Shown here: piece after piece, positions 28,229 to 37,910 of the stretch
Layout: each line of letters opens with the position of its first letter
Position numbering within the stretch: position 1 is the first letter of the stretch
Origin: Sphingomonas hylomeconis
Lineage (GTDB): Bacteria; Pseudomonadota; Alphaproteobacteria; Sphingomonadales; Sphingomonadaceae
Assembly (NCBI RefSeq): GCF_025370105.1
Contig: NZ_JANQBK010000003.1
Location: 248,001-312,000, forward strand
DNA length: 64,000 nt
Direction: 5' to 3'
The notes under the pieces: model-generated
Database searches by the model: none
What the model was told of the DNA's origin: nothing
The model's input: only the letters and a program-made list of their open reading frames with translations
Made by a program: the position numbers and the translations under genes

Positions 28229-29230
28229 ATGACCGATACCGTCCCGGCCGACGACGCCACCTTGTTCCCCAAGACGGTGGGGGAAAGGCTGCGCGCGGCG
28301 CGCGAGGCGCAAGGCCTGTCGCTGGCCGAAATCGGCGCGCGCACGCGTGTCCCGCTGCGCCAGCTGGAAGCGATCGAGAAGGACGATTATTCCGGCCTTC
28401 CGTCGGTGACCTATGCGGTCGGCTTCGCCAAGGCCTATGCCCGCGCGGTCGGCGCGGACGAAGTGGCGATCGCGCGCGATGTTCGCGGCGCCAGCGACCA
28501 GACCGTGCAGCGCACCAATTACGAGATGTACGAGATCGACGATCCCAAGCGCACGCCGACTGGCGGCGTGGTGGTCGGCAGCATCGTCGTCGTCGTGCTG
28601 CTGCTGATCGCGGTCGGCCTGTGGTATGGCACCAACCTGTTCCGCGGCGATGACGGTGCGGGGATGCCGGTGGCCGAAAATAGCGTGCAGCCCGCCGCGG
28701 TGATCGACGTGCCGGCGCCGGTCGCGCCGACCAGCGGGCAGGTCGTGCTCACCGCGACCGACGAGGTGTGGATGCGGGTCTACGACGCCGCCGGCAAGAC
28801 GCTGTTCCAGGACACGCTGAAGCCCGGCGAACGCTATGAAGTGCCGTCCGACGCCAACGGGCCGATGATCAATGTCGGCCGGCCGGACAAATTGTCGGTA
28901 ACGCTGAACGGCTCCGCGCTGCCGGCGCTCGGCGATGGCCGGCTCGCGATCAAGGATGTCGGGATCAGCGCCGCGGCGCTGACCGGGCGCGGCGCCGGTA
29001 CTGCGCCGACGCCAACCCCGGCAGCTGCGCCGGCGGCGGCCACGGCGCCAGCCGCGCGCACCGGCGATGCCGTGCCGCCCGCTTTCCGAGCGCCCTCCGC
29101 CAGCGCGCAGCCCGAGCGCCGGGCAGCCCCGGCGCAGCAGACCCGCACCAGCACCACGCCGCCGGCAGTGACCAATCCGCCGGCACCGACCACGCCGGCA
29201 CCGGCGGCCGCGTCGACCCCGACACCTTAA
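28229..29230 (+). CDS. RodZ-like helix-turn-helix membrane protein
   Basis: A 333-residue single-pass protein. An N-terminal cytoplasmic HTH_25 domain (about 16-85: VGERLRAAREAQGLSLAEIG) precedes one transmembrane helix (112-134, GGVVVGSIVVVVLLLIAVGL), a periplasmic DUF4115 beta domain (about 155-250, with DEVWMRVYDAAGKTLFQDTL), and a disordered A/P/T-rich tail from about 255 to the end. This order is that of RodZ, which links MreB to the cell-wall elongation machinery. The tail may span the peptidoglycan. A perfect TTGACA lies 78 bases upstream (28146-28151), but no good -10 follows it. Confidence 0.85.
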   Translation: MTDTVPADDATLFPKTVGERLRAAREAQGLSLAEIGARTRVPLRQLEAIEKDDYSGLPSVTYAVGFAKAYARAVGADEVAIARDVRGASDQTVQRTNYEMYEIDDPKRTPTGGVVVGSIVVVVLLLIAVGLWYGTNLFRGDDGAGMPVAENSVQPAAVIDVPAPVAPTSGQVVLTATDEVWMRVYDAAGKTLFQDTLKPGERYEVPSDANGPMINVGRPDKLSVTLNGSALPALGDGRLAIKDVGISAAALTGRGAGTAPTPTPAAAPAAATAPAARTGDAVPPAFRAPSASAQPERRAAPAQQTRTSTTPPAVTNPPAPTTPAPAAASTPTP

Positions 29231-29291
29231 GGCTGGCGACAGGACGACGATGTCAGCTAGAGTATTCCATCCATCTGCACCGGGGGGTGTC

Positions 29292-30278
29292 ATGCGTAAG
29301 TTACTGACGATAGCGGGGTTGATGATCGGCACGGCGACGCTGGCCTGTCCGGCGACGGCACAGTCGGGTGTCGAGGTGCGGGTCGACCGGCTCGAGGGCC
29401 AGATGCGCGCGGTGCAGCGCAAGGTATTCCCGACCGCCGGGGGCAAGCTGATCCAGCCCGAGATCACCGGGACCGATGCCGTCAGCGACATCGGAACGCC
29501 GTCGAACAGCGCGGTGACCGATCTGATCGCGCGCGTCGATGCGCTGGAATCGCAGCTGCGCACGATGACCGGGCAGGTCGAGCAGAACCAGTTCAAGATG
29601 CGCCAGGTGGAGGATGCGTTCGCCGCCTACAAGCGCAGCACCGATGCGCGGTTGAAGGCGCTGGAGGATACCACCGCCTCGACCGGGCCGCGCGTCGGGG
29701 CGGGCGACGTGGGCGAAGAGCCGGCACCGATCCGTGCGACGCCGCGGCCAGGCGCGTCGAAGCCGGTGGGGACGGGGACCGGAACGGCTAGGCCCGTGAC
29801 GCCGCCGCCGACCACGGCAACGACGAGCAAGGATCCGGCGCGCGCGCAGCGGATCGCGGCGGTCGAGAAGCCGGAGACCGACGATGCCGGCGAGGACATC
29901 TACAATTACGGCTATCGGCTGTGGGATGCGAAATTGTATCCCGAGGCGGAAACGCAGTTCAAGGCACTGGTAAAGACCTATCCGCAGCACCGCCGCGTCA
30001 GCCGCGCGCAGAACATGCTCGGCCGGTCGCTGCTCGACGAGGGCAAGCCCAATCTCGCGGTGCTGGCCTTTTACGACAATTACCGCGCCAATCCGAAGGG
30101 CGATCGCGCGCACGAAAGCCTCTATTATCTCGCCCAGGCGCTGACCGTGCTGAAGAAGCCGTCGAGCGAGATCTGCAAGGTCTATGACGAACTGACCGAT
30201 GTCTATCCGGATAAATTGTCGGAGGCGATGAAGGCCGGCGTCACCAAGGGGCGGACGGCGCAGAAATGCGGGAAATAG
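29292..30278 (+). CDS. cpoB: Tol-Pal system protein CpoB (YbgF-like)
   Basis: A 328-residue periplasmic protein. Signal peptide MRKLLTIAGLMIGTATLA (cut near ATA-QS), a coiled coil (about 28-125, VEVRVDRLEGQMRAVQRKV and later VDALESQLRTMTGQVEQN), a low-complexity P/T/G linker, and C-terminal TPRs (about 200-328, YNYGYRLWDAKLYPEAETQ). The layout matches CpoB, which coordinates outer-membrane constriction with peptidoglycan synthesis. The ATG at 29292 is preferred because it begins the signal peptide and follows a GGGGGG run. In many relatives the gene sits beside pal and before tilS and ftsH; here tilS and ftsH follow but no pal precedes. Confidence 0.9.
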   Translation: MRKLLTIAGLMIGTATLACPATAQSGVEVRVDRLEGQMRAVQRKVFPTAGGKLIQPEITGTDAVSDIGTPSNSAVTDLIARVDALESQLRTMTGQVEQNQFKMRQVEDAFAAYKRSTDARLKALEDTTASTGPRVGAGDVGEEPAPIRATPRPGASKPVGTGTGTARPVTPPPTTATTSKDPARAQRIAAVEKPETDDAGEDIYNYGYRLWDAKLYPEAETQFKALVKTYPQHRRVSRAQNMLGRSLLDEGKPNLAVLAFYDNYRANPKGDRAHESLYYLAQALTVLKKPSSEICKVYDELTDVYPDKLSEAMKAGVTKGRTAQKCGK

Positions 30279-30305
30279 CATCGCCCATCGCGGCCTGACG
30301 GCCGG

Positions 30306-31304
30306 ATGACCGGGCGCGGCGATCCTGTCGAGCGCTTGCGCGTGGACGCCGCGACGGCGCTCGGGCGAGCGGTCCGACCGGACGATATCATTGCGATCGC
30401 CGTGTCGGGCGGGCCGGACAGTATCGCGCTGCTCGCGCTGGCCGCCCGCGCCTGGCCGGGGCAGGTGATCGCGGCGACGGTCGATCACGGGCTGCGCGCG
30501 GCGGCGGCGGCCGAGGCAGCGATGGTCGCCGGCTTTTGCGCGACGCTCGGGGCGGGCGTGCCGCATGCGACGCTCCGCCCCGCCACCCCGCTCGCCACGG
30601 CAAACCTCCAGGCCGCCGCCCGTGCCGCGCGCTACGCGCTGCTCACCGACTGGGCGGCGCAGGCGGGTGCCGCGATCCTGCTTACCGCGCATCATGCCGA
30701 CGATCAGGCCGAGACCTTTCTGATGCGCGCCGCGCGCGGATCGGGGCTGGCCGGCCTGGCGGGCATCCGCCCGCGCCGCCCGCTCAGCGACACGCTGACC
30801 TTGCTCCGCCCGCTGCTCGGCTGGCGCTGCGCCGAGCTGCGCGCGCTGGCCGAAGACTGGGCGCTGCCGTTCGTTGACGATCCGAGCAATGCCAGCGCGC
30901 GCTACGATCGCACGCAGTTTCGCGCGCTGCTGCGCCAGGCGCCGTGGCTGGATGCGGCGGCGATCGCGCGTTCGGCGGGCTATCTCGCGGAAACCGATCG
31001 CGAGCTGCGCGCGTTCGAGGCGTGGCTGCTGGACACGCGGCGTCGGCCCAGCGCGCCCGGCGACTGCACGATCGACATGGCCGGATTGCCGCGCGAACTG
31101 TGCCGCCGCCTCGCCCGCGGCGCGATCGCGCGCGTGCGCGAGGACCGCGCGATCATCGCGCCGGCGTGGAGCGACGCGGCGAATATCGAGCCGCTGCTCG
31201 ATGCGCTGGCGGCGGGCGGGCGGGCGACGCAGGCCGGTGTCATGGCCAGCGCGCGGGGCGAAACCTGGCATTTTACCGCCGCGCCACCGCGTCGCGCGGG
31301 CTGA
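30306..31304 (+). CDS. tilS: tRNA(Ile)-lysidine synthase TilS
   Basis: A 332-residue N-type ATP pyrophosphatase that modifies the CAU anticodon of tRNA-Ile to lysidine so that it reads AUA. The PP-loop is IAIAVSGGPDSIALLAL; TVDHGLR, NLQAAARAARYALL, LTAHHADDQAETFLMRAARG and FVDDPSNASARYDRTQFR are TilS signatures. The C-terminal domain is short, as usual in alphaproteobacteria. It starts 27 bases after cpoB and precedes ftsH. Confidence 0.96.
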   Translation: MTGRGDPVERLRVDAATALGRAVRPDDIIAIAVSGGPDSIALLALAARAWPGQVIAATVDHGLRAAAAAEAAMVAGFCATLGAGVPHATLRPATPLATANLQAAARAARYALLTDWAAQAGAAILLTAHHADDQAETFLMRAARGSGLAGLAGIRPRRPLSDTLTLLRPLLGWRCAELRALAEDWALPFVDDPSNASARYDRTQFRALLRQAPWLDAAAIARSAGYLAETDRELRAFEAWLLDTRRRPSAPGDCTIDMAGLPRELCRRLARGAIARVREDRAIIAPAWSDAANIEPLLDALAAGGRATQAGVMASARGETWHFTAAPPRRAG

Positions 31305-31385
31305 CGGACGCAATCTCGATTCTGTTCCATTGCCATTAACCCGCGCGCGCTTATCTTATGGGGGACGAAAGGTACCCGAAGCCTC

Positions 31386-33347
31386 ATGAACGACAACGAC
31401 AAGCCGCAGCCCGGTCCGGATGGCAACGAGCCCAATCCGTGGATGAAGAGCCTGCTGATCTGGGTCGGCATTCTGCTTGCGCTGGCGATGTTTGTCGCGC
31501 TGTTCGATTCGCCCGGCCGCCAGCCGGCCGGCACGGCGATCGCCTATTCCTCGTTCCTCGATAAGGTCGAGGAAGGCACGGTGCGTGAAGTGAACGTGTC
31601 GGGCGATGTCATTTCCGGCACGCTGACCGACGACAATCGCTTCAAGACCTATGCCATCCCCGATCCGCAGCTGATCGAACGGCTGCGCACGAAGAACGTC
31701 GTGATCACCGCCAAGCCCGAGGAGGGCCCGGCGCTGTGGCAGGTCATGCTGATCAATTCGCTGCCGTTCCTGCTGTTCCTCGGCATCGCCTTCTTCGTGT
31801 TGCGCCAGATGCAGAAGAATTCCGGCTCCGGCGCAATGGGCTTCGGCAAGAGCCGCGCGAAGATGCTGACGCAAAAGGAAGGCCGCGTGACCTTCCAGGA
31901 TGTCGCCGGCATCGACGAGGCACGCGAGGAGCTCGAGGAGATCGTTGAGTTCCTGAAGGACCCGACCAAGTTCGCGCGTCTCGGCGGCAAGATCCCCAAG
32001 GGCGCGCTGCTGGTCGGCTCGCCGGGCACCGGCAAGACGCTGCTCGCCCGCGCGATCGCGGGTGAGGCCGGCGTGCCGTTCTTCACCATCTCGGGCTCGG
32101 ACTTTGTCGAGATGTTCGTCGGCGTCGGCGCGAGCCGCGTGCGCGACATGTTCGAACAGGCCAAGAAGTCTGCCCCGTGCATCGTCTTCATCGACGAGAT
32201 CGATGCGGTCGGCCGCCATCGTGGTGCCGGTCTCGGCAACGGCAATGACGAACGCGAGCAGACGCTCAACCAGCTGCTGGTCGAGATGGACGGGTTCGAG
32301 GCGAACGAAGGCATCATCATCATCGCCGCGACCAACCGTCCTGACGTGCTCGATCCCGCCTTGCTGCGTCCGGGTCGCTTCGATCGCCAGGTCGTCGTGC
32401 CGCGGCCGGATATCGAGGGCCGCATCAAGATCCTCGAAGTGCATATGAAGAAGGTGCCGCTGGCACCCGACGTCGACGGGCGCGTGATCGCGCGCGGCAC
32501 GCCGGGCTTTTCGGGCGCAGATCTCGCCAACCTCGTCAACGAGGCGGCGCTGCTCGCCGCGCGCAAGGGCAAGCGGCTGGTCGCGATGAGCGAGTTCGAG
32601 GAAGCCAAGGACAAGGTCATGATGGGCGCGGAGCGGCGCTCGATGGTGATGACCGACGACGAAAAGCGCATGACCGCCTATCACGAGGCCGGCCACGCGA
32701 TCGTCTCGGTGCACGAGGCGGCCTCGGATCCGATCCACAAGGCGACGATCATCCCGCGCGGCCGTGCGCTCGGCATGGTCATGCGGCTGCCGGAGCGGGA
32801 CAGTTACAGCTATCACCGCGACAAGATGTACGCCAACCTTGCCGTGTCGATGGGCGGTCGCGTCGCCGAGGAAGTGATCTTCGGCTATGACAAGGTCTCG
32901 TCGGGCGCGTCGTCGGACATTCAGTACGCCACCAATCTGGCGCGCGACATGGTCACGCGCTGGGGCATGTCGGACGTGGTCGGGCCGCTCGAATATGGCG
33001 AGCCGGAAGGCGAGAGCTTCCTCGGTTACTCGTCGGGTCGTCCGGCGCGCATGTCGAACCAGACCGCCGAGCTGATCGACGGCGAGATCAAGCGCATCGT
33101 CGAGGGCGGGCTCAACCGCGCCAAGGAGCTGCTCAACAAGCATATCGACCAGCTGCATCTGCTGGCCGAGGCGCTGCTCGAATATGAGACGCTGTCCGGC
33201 GACGAGATCAAGGCGCTGATCGCCGGCGAGCAGATCGACCGCGACAGCGGCCCCAAGACGCCGGTCGTGCCGGCAGGCGGCACCTCGATCCCCAAGACGC
33301 GGCGCCCCAAGGGCCCGTTCGGCACGCCGAGCCCGCTCGGCGCCTGA
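31386..33347 (+). CDS. ftsH: ATP-dependent zinc metalloprotease FtsH
   Basis: A 653-residue membrane AAA+ protease. Two transmembrane helices (about 19-39 and 119-139) flank a small periplasmic domain. The ATPase has Walker [12 protein letters not shown] (211-221; G-S rather than the usual G-P), [16 protein letters not shown] and the second region of homology [19 protein letters not shown]. The zinc protease site is HEAGH (H433, E434, H437). It degrades misassembled membrane proteins and regulators such as LpxC and sigma-32. Length is normal. A terminator follows. Confidence 0.97.
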   Translation: MNDNDKPQPGPDGNEPNPWMKSLLIWVGILLALAMFVALFDSPGRQPAGTAIAYSSFLDKVEEGTVREVNVSGDVISGTLTDDNRFKTYAIPDPQLIERLRTKNVVITAKPEEGPALWQVMLINSLPFLLFLGIAFFVLRQMQKNSGSGAMGFGKSRAKMLTQKEGRVTFQDVAGIDEAREELEEIVEFLKDPTKFARLGGKIPKGALLVGSPGTGKTLLARAIAGEAGVPFFTISGSDFVEMFVGVGASRVRDMFEQAKKSAPCIVFIDEIDAVGRHRGAGLGNGNDEREQTLNQLLVEMDGFEANEGIIIIAATNRPDVLDPALLRPGRFDRQVVVPRPDIEGRIKILEVHMKKVPLAPDVDGRVIARGTPGFSGADLANLVNEAALLAARKGKRLVAMSEFEEAKDKVMMGAERRSMVMTDDEKRMTAYHEAGHAIVSVHEAASDPIHKATIIPRGRALGMVMRLPERDSYSYHRDKMYANLAVSMGGRVAEEVIFGYDKVSSGASSDIQYATNLARDMVTRWGMSDVVGPLEYGEPEGESFLGYSSGRPARMSNQTAELIDGEIKRIVEGGLNRAKELLNKHIDQLHLLAEALLEYETLSGDEIKALIAGEQIDRDSGPKTPVVPAGGTSIPKTRRPKGPFGTPSPLGA

Positions 33348-33380
33348 CCCGGTCATTCCCGGTTCATGCCGGCCTTCATA

Positions 33381-33414
33381 ACCCTCCCGCGACAGCCGTT
33401 GCGGGAGGGTTTTT
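33381..33414 (+). terminator. Terminator of ftsH, overlapping the next gene's ribosome-binding site
   Basis: A perfect 10-bp stem (ACCCTCCCGC 33381-33390 with GCGGGAGGGT 33401-33410), a 10-base loop and a short T-run (33410-33414). The GGGAGGG in the 3' arm also lies at the right distance (about six bases) from the ATG at 33416 to act as Shine-Dalgarno. Confidence 0.85.
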
Positions 33415-33415
33415 G

Positions 33416-33835
33416 ATGAAACGAATGATCATGCTGGCGGCGGCGCTCGCCGTGCCGGCCGCGGCCACCGCACAGGTGCGCGCGCCGATGAGCGTGCAGA
33501 CGTTTCTCAGCAAGGTCGAGGCGCTCAAGGCCAAGGGCATGATGGCGATGTTCTCGCCCGACGTGAAGCTGCTCAAGGCCGAGATGGCGACCGTCGCGGC
33601 ACAGCTGCAGGCCGAGAAGAAGGCGCGCGAGGCGGCCGGCAAGCCGCCGCTCGCCTGCCCGCCCAAGTCCGACGGCAAGAACAAGATGGGCAGCGAGGAA
33701 TTTCTTACAGCGCTCCGGACGATTCCCCCGGCACAGCGCGGCATGAGCATGAAGGACGGCCTGTCGCGCGTGATCGTCGCGAAATATCCGTGCCCGCAGG
33801 GGGCGGCGGCCGCGCCGCGCCGCGTCAGCCGCTGA
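33416..33835 (+). CDS. Small secreted protein, unknown function
   Basis: A 139-residue protein with signal peptide MKRMIMLAAALAVPAAATA, cut near ATA-QV. The mature protein is helical and lysine/alanine rich (QTFLSKVEALKAKGMMAM, ATVAAQLQAEKKAREAAGK) and has two cysteines (LACPPK and KYPCPQ). The C-terminal pattern (SEEFLTALRTIP, VIVAKYPCPQ) weakly recalls the Rap1a/Tai immunity family, without enough evidence to name it. The start ATG lies two bases after the T-run of the ftsH terminator; TTG one codon earlier and ATG three codons later are alternatives. It is convergent with the DUF3667 gene, overlapping it by 11 bases at the 3' end. Confidence 0.75.
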   Translation: MKRMIMLAAALAVPAAATAQVRAPMSVQTFLSKVEALKAKGMMAMFSPDVKLLKAEMATVAAQLQAEKKAREAAGKPPLACPPKSDGKNKMGSEEFLTALRTIPPAQRGMSMKDGLSRVIVAKYPCPQGAAAAPRRVSR

Positions 33836-34883
33836 GCCCGACCGCCAGCAGCAGCATGACGAAGGTCAGCAAGGCGATCCAGGCGAAGCTGATCAGCGCG
33901 ATCGTGCGCCACAGCGCCGAGCGCTTGCGCAATTCGTAGGCGCCGCGCAGCTGCACGAACATGTGCAGCGGCGGCAGCAGCAACGCGATGCTGCTGATCA
34001 GGGTCTCTGAGGCATTCAGCCTGATCATCCCGCTGAGCACGACGACCATGATCATCATGAAGGCGAGCGAATAGGTCACGAAGATCGCGTGATCGTACAA
34101 TTTGTAGCGCCGCCGCCACAGGAACAGCAGCGCCACGAACGGCGTCGAGATCGGGATCAGCGCCCAGCTATATTTATACGCGCTCGATTGCAGCTTGTAG
34201 AGCATCAGCCCCGGATTGGCATTGGCCTTGGCAAGGCCCTTGTTGAGCGCGGGCCAGGGCGTGGTGCCGTTGGAAAAGGCGAAATCGGGATCGCCGAGCA
34301 TCCGCTTGCCGCTCATTACGCTACGTGCGGTCTGCAGACCGGCGAGTTCGCGTTGCAGGTCCTCCGCGGTCGATGTCGCAGCGCGCGGCTGCACCGTCGC
34401 CTGCGCCAGCCTGGCCTTGGTGTCGGCGATTTCCTTGTCGATATTCCTGATCGCCGATGCGCGTGCCGCAGGGGGCATGTCGCTGCCCAGATCCCCATTG
34501 AAGGTGTGGATCGAGGCGAACATCAGGAACACCATGAACAGGAACAGCGCGAGCGGCGACACGAAGCGCGCGCGTTCGCCGGCGATATAGCGCCGCGTCA
34601 GGTCGCCGGGATGAAACACCAGCATCGGCAGCGTGCGCCAGATCTTGCCTTCGAAGTGGAACACGCCGTGCAGCAGATCGTGCCCGATCGATCCCAGCGT
34701 ACGGTGGACATGCTCCGCCTGCCCGCAGGCGTGGCAATAATCGCCGATCAGCGCCGTGCCGCAATTGAGGCACAGGCCGTGATCGGCGTGGCGCATATGG
34801 GCGTCGCCCGCGCACGGCTCGACCGCCCGGCCCAGCATGGTGCCGGTGGCGATATCGCCGACCGCTTCGATTCCCCCCGTCAT
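33825..34883 (-). CDS. DUF3667 zinc-ribbon membrane protein
   Basis: A 352-residue membrane protein. The N-terminal zinc ribbon CLNCGTALIGDYCHACGQ is followed by GSIGHDLLHGVFHFEGKIWR and HPGDLTRRYIAGERARFVSP, the DUF3667 core. One transmembrane segment comes early (PLALFLFMVFLMFASIHTF), then a coiled-coil-like linker, then four hydrophobic helices in the last 120 residues. Function unknown; the family is common in alphaproteobacteria and Bacteroidetes. The start is uncertain: ATG at 34883 or 34892, or GTG at 34901, none with a strong ribosome-binding site. It is divergent from proA. Confidence 0.82.
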   Translation of the reverse strand: MTGGIEAVGDIATGTMLGRAVEPCAGDAHMRHADHGLCLNCGTALIGDYCHACGQAEHVHRTLGSIGHDLLHGVFHFEGKIWRTLPMLVFHPGDLTRRYIAGERARFVSPLALFLFMVFLMFASIHTFNGDLGSDMPPAARASAIRNIDKEIADTKARLAQATVQPRAATSTAEDLQRELAGLQTARSVMSGKRMLGDPDFAFSNGTTPWPALNKGLAKANANPGLMLYKLQSSAYKYSWALIPISTPFVALLFLWRRRYKLYDHAIFVTYSLAFMMIMVVVLSGMIRLNASETLISSIALLLPPLHMFVQLRGAYELRKRSALWRTIALISFAWIALLTFVMLLLAVGLSG

Positions 34884-34962
34884 CGACACCATGCCTATCA
34901 CCGGGACGCGATAAAGCGATAGCTATTTGGCGTGATCGGGCCCGCGTGATAGCGGGTTGGGC

Positions 34963-36225
34963 ATGACCGACACGATCGATCCGCTGGCCCTGATCGCCGA
35001 CATGGGGCGCCGCGCGCGCGCCGCCGGGGCGATTGTCGCCGGCTTGCCGAGCGACGCGCGACGGGCGGCGCTGGCAGCGGCGGCGGATGCGCTGCGCGCC
35101 GCCGCACCGGCGATCCTCGCTGCCAATGCCCGGGATATGGCGCACGGGCGCGAGATCGGCCTGTCCGGGGCGATGCTCGATCGCCTGATGCTCGACGACA
35201 CGAGGATCGAGGGCATGGCCGCGGGCGTTGCGGCGATCGCCGATCTGCCCGATCCGATCGGCACGGTGATCGATCGCAGCGCGCGGCCCAACGGCCTGCA
35301 GCTGTCACGCATACGCGTGCCGATCGGCGTGATCGGGATCATCTATGAAAGCCGGCCGAACGTTACCGCCGATGCCGCCGCCCTTTGCGTCAAGGCGGGC
35401 AATGCGGTGATCCTGCGCGGCGGATCGGAAGCGCAGCACAGCAATCGCGCGATCCATGCCGCGCTGGTCGCCGGCTTCGTCGAGGCAGGGCTGCCCGCCG
35501 ATATCGCCCTGCTCGTGCCGACGACGGATCGGGCGGCGGTTGGGGCGATGCTGGCCGCCGACGGGGTGATCGATCTGGTCGTGCCGCGCGGCGGCAAGAG
35601 CCTTGTCGCGCGCGTGCAGGCCGAAGCCCGGGTGCCGGTGCTGGCGCATCTCGACGGCATCAATCACGTCTATGTCGATGGATCGGCCGCGCCGGCGATG
35701 GCCGCGGCGATCGCCGTCAACGCGAAACTGCGCCGCACCGGCGTGTGCGGGGCGATGGAAACCCTACTGATCGACCGCGCCTACCCCCAGGCGAGCGCGT
35801 TGATCACCGCTCTTGCAGAAGCGGGCTGCGAAGTGCGCGGCGATGCCGCCGCGCGTGTGCTGGATCCGTCGATCGCCGCGGCCGACAATGCCGACTGGGA
35901 TACCGAATATCTCGATGCGATAGCCTCGGTCGCGATCGTGGACGGGGTGGAGGCGGCGATCGCGCATATCGCTGCGCACGGATCGCATCACACCGACGCG
36001 ATCATCGCGGAGGACGAGCGCATCGCCGAGCGCTTCATCGCCGCGGTCGACAGCGCGATCGTGCTGTGGAACGCCTCGACGCAATTCGCCGATGGCGGCG
36101 AGTTCGGGCTGGGGGGCGAAATCGGCATCGCCACCGGCCGGCTCCACGCGCGCGGGCCGGTCGCGCTGGAAGGGCTGACGACGTACAAATGGGTCGGGCG
36201 CGGCACGGGGCAGGTCAGGCCTTGA
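34963..36225 (+). CDS. proA: Gamma-glutamyl phosphate reductase
   Basis: A 420-residue aldehyde-dehydrogenase-fold enzyme, the second step of proline synthesis (glutamyl-5-phosphate to glutamate-5-semialdehyde, NADPH). The catalytic cysteine is C262 in [44 protein letters not shown] and the C-terminal [20 protein letters not shown] are ProA signatures. Length is normal. ATG at 34963 is chosen over an upstream TTG at 34957. The stop overlaps the nadD start (TTGA). proB is not in the window. Confidence 0.97.
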   Translation: MTDTIDPLALIADMGRRARAAGAIVAGLPSDARRAALAAAADALRAAAPAILAANARDMAHGREIGLSGAMLDRLMLDDTRIEGMAAGVAAIADLPDPIGTVIDRSARPNGLQLSRIRVPIGVIGIIYESRPNVTADAAALCVKAGNAVILRGGSEAQHSNRAIHAALVAGFVEAGLPADIALLVPTTDRAAVGAMLAADGVIDLVVPRGGKSLVARVQAEARVPVLAHLDGINHVYVDGSAAPAMAAAIAVNAKLRRTGVCGAMETLLIDRAYPQASALITALAEAGCEVRGDAAARVLDPSIAAADNADWDTEYLDAIASVAIVDGVEAAIAHIAAHGSHHTDAIIAEDERIAERFIAAVDSAIVLWNASTQFADGGEFGLGGEIGIATGRLHARGPVALEGLTTYKWVGRGTGQVRP

Positions 36226-36827
36226 AGGTCGGCCTGCTCGGCGGCTCGTTCAATCCGGCGCATTCGGGGCATCGCGCGATCAGCCTGGCGGCGATCCGCG
36301 CGCTCGGGCTCGACGAAGTATGGTGGCTGGTGTCGCCGGGCAATCCGCTCAAGGACGGCGCGACGGATATGGCGCCGCTGGTTATCCGGCTCGCCTCGGC
36401 GCGCGCGATGAGCCGCAATGCGCCGATCCGGCCGAGCGATATCGAGACGCGCCTGGGCACGCGCTACACCGTCGATACGCTGCGCAAGCTGGTCCGCCGT
36501 TACCCCGACAACCGCTTCATCTGGCTGATGGGGGGCGACAATCTCGCGCAGTTCCACCGCTGGCGCGACTGGCGCGGAATCGCCCGCGAGGTTCCGATTG
36601 CGGTTGTCGCGCGTCCGGGCTATGAGCATGCGGCCCACGCGGGCGTCGCGATGGGTTGGTTGCGGCGCTGGCAGCGGCCCGCACACCAGGCGAAGAGCTG
36701 GACGACGTGGAGACTGCCGGCCCTCGTGCTGTTGCGATTCCGCCTTGACCCGACCTCCGCGAGCGGCCTGCGCAGGGCCGATCCCGCCTGGCAGCGGCGT
36801 TTCATGCCGACAACCCGATCAACCTAG
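36222..36827 (+). CDS. nadD: Nicotinate-nucleotide adenylyltransferase
   Basis: A 201-residue nucleotidyltransferase making deamido-NAD from nicotinate mononucleotide and ATP. The N-terminus [16 protein letters not shown] has the HxGH nucleotide-binding motif; [29 protein letters not shown] and [15 protein letters not shown] are typical NadD segments, and TSASGLRR stands where the C-terminal (S/T)xxxR motif occurs. The start is TTG, overlapping the proA stop by four bases; the reading frame continues open upstream through proA, which can hide the true start. It precedes rsfS and rlmH, the classic order. Confidence 0.95.
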   Translation: MKVGLLGGSFNPAHSGHRAISLAAIRALGLDEVWWLVSPGNPLKDGATDMAPLVIRLASARAMSRNAPIRPSDIETRLGTRYTVDTLRKLVRRYPDNRFIWLMGGDNLAQFHRWRDWRGIAREVPIAVVARPGYEHAAHAGVAMGWLRRWQRPAHQAKSWTTWRLPALVLLRFRLDPTSASGLRRADPAWQRRFMPTTRST

Positions 36828-36835
36828 GAATCGTC

Positions 36836-37276
36836 TTGGCCTCAACTCTCCCCGTTATCCGTGCGACCGACCCCGAAGAAGTAGCGGCCCTGCATGCGCT
36901 GATTCTCGCCTCGCTCGACGACGACCAGGCGGTCGAGACGATCTCGATCCCGCTGGCCGGCAAATCCAGCATCGCCGATTTCATGGTCATCGCCAGCGGT
37001 CGATCGACCCGCCAGGTGGCGTCGATGGCGCAGAAGCTGCAGCAGAAGATCAAGGCCGATCTCGGCCGCCAGACCCGCATTGAGGGCCTGCCGACCGCGG
37101 ACTGGGTGCTGATCGACGCCGGCGACGTAATCGTCCACCTGTTCCGCCCGGAAGTGCGCAGCTTCTACAATCTCGAGCGGATGTGGGCGTTCGGCGATGC
37201 ACCTGAAGCACCGGCGACGCCGGCCAAGCACGAAGACTATGCGGCCTTCGAAGACGACGACGATTCCGACGATTGA
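36836..37276 (+). CDS. rsfS: Ribosome silencing factor RsfS
   Basis: A 146-residue RsfS/Iojap protein, which binds L14 and blocks subunit joining when nutrients are scarce. Core segments are AETISIPLAGKSSIADFM-like (VETISIPLAGKSSIADFM), VIASGRSTRQVASMAQKL and GLPTADWVLIDAGDVIVHLF followed by RPEVRSFYNLERMW. An acidic tail (about residues 125-146, ending EDDDDSDD) is typical of alphaproteobacteria. The start is TTG with AGGA six bases upstream; no ATG or GTG is available at the N-terminus. Confidence 0.94.
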   Translation: MASTLPVIRATDPEEVAALHALILASLDDDQAVETISIPLAGKSSIADFMVIASGRSTRQVASMAQKLQQKIKADLGRQTRIEGLPTADWVLIDAGDVIVHLFRPEVRSFYNLERMWAFGDAPEAPATPAKHEDYAAFEDDDDSDD

Positions 37277-37299
37277 AGTCGGTCGCCAAATAACCGCCG

Positions 37300-37403
37300 C
37301 CATCCTGAACTTGTTTCAGGATCCACTGTGCCGGGATGACGAAGCGCACCATCGTGTCCGGGGCTTAGCCGCCCGATGGATCCTGAATCCGGTTCAGGAT
37401 GAC
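37300..37403. repeat. Palindromic intergenic repeat, family A copy 3
   Basis: CCATCCTGAACTTG-TTTCAGGATCCA at the left and TGGATCCTGAATCC-GGTTCAGGATGAC at the right form nested inverted repeats, closest in sequence to copy 1. It fills the gap between rsfS and rlmH, both read rightwards. Confidence 0.85.
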
Positions 37404-37483
37404 GGTGGTGGGGCTGGGCGTGATTGCCTGTTTAAGCCGCCAGCTGATGCCGTCTTCGTATCCTGCACGACTGAACCGCGCCG

Positions 37484-37906
37484 ATGCTGATCCATATCGT
37501 CGCGCGCGGGCGGATCGGGCGTAGCCCCGAGGCGGAGCTGGTCGAGCGGTATCTCAAGCGCGTGCCGTGGCCGACGCGGATCACCGAACTGCCCGATACG
37601 GGCGGCAAGATGCCCGCGCTCGAGCCGCAGACCCGTATCGTCATGCTCGACGAAACCGGCGAAGTGCTGCCCTCCAAGGCGCTGGCCGACAGGATCGGGC
37701 GCTGGCGCGACGATGGCGTGCGCGAGCTGCGCTTCATGATCGGTGCGGCGGACGGGTTCGACGATGCGGATCGCGCGCAGGCCGATCTGCTGCTGTCGTT
37801 CGGCCGCGCGACCTGGCCGCACATCCTCGCCCGCGCGATGCTTGCCGAGCAGGTGTGGCGCGCGGCGAGCATTCTTGCCAACCATCCGTATCACCGCGAA
37901 GGGTGA
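37484..37906 (+). CDS. rlmH: 23S rRNA (pseudouridine(1915)-N3)-methyltransferase RlmH
   Basis: A 140-residue SPOUT-fold methyltransferase that methylates pseudouridine 1915 in helix 69 of 23S rRNA. Features are MLIHIVARGRIG, LDETGEVLPSKALADRI, the SAM-binding knot FMIGAADGFDD (usually IGGAxG) and the invariant C-terminal AEQVWRAASILANHPYHRE. Length is slightly under the 155-residue E. coli protein, as in relatives. A family A repeat separates it from rsfS; envC starts four bases after its stop. Confidence 0.95.
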   Translation: MLIHIVARGRIGRSPEAELVERYLKRVPWPTRITELPDTGGKMPALEPQTRIVMLDETGEVLPSKALADRIGRWRDDGVRELRFMIGAADGFDDADRAQADLLLSFGRATWPHILARAMLAEQVWRAASILANHPYHREG

Positions 37907-37910
37907 CGGC

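Noticed and set aside
33416..33835. Naming the small secreted protein a Rap1a/Tai-type immunity protein
   Set aside because: Only a loose C-terminal resemblance was seen, and no type VI effector gene is adjacent.
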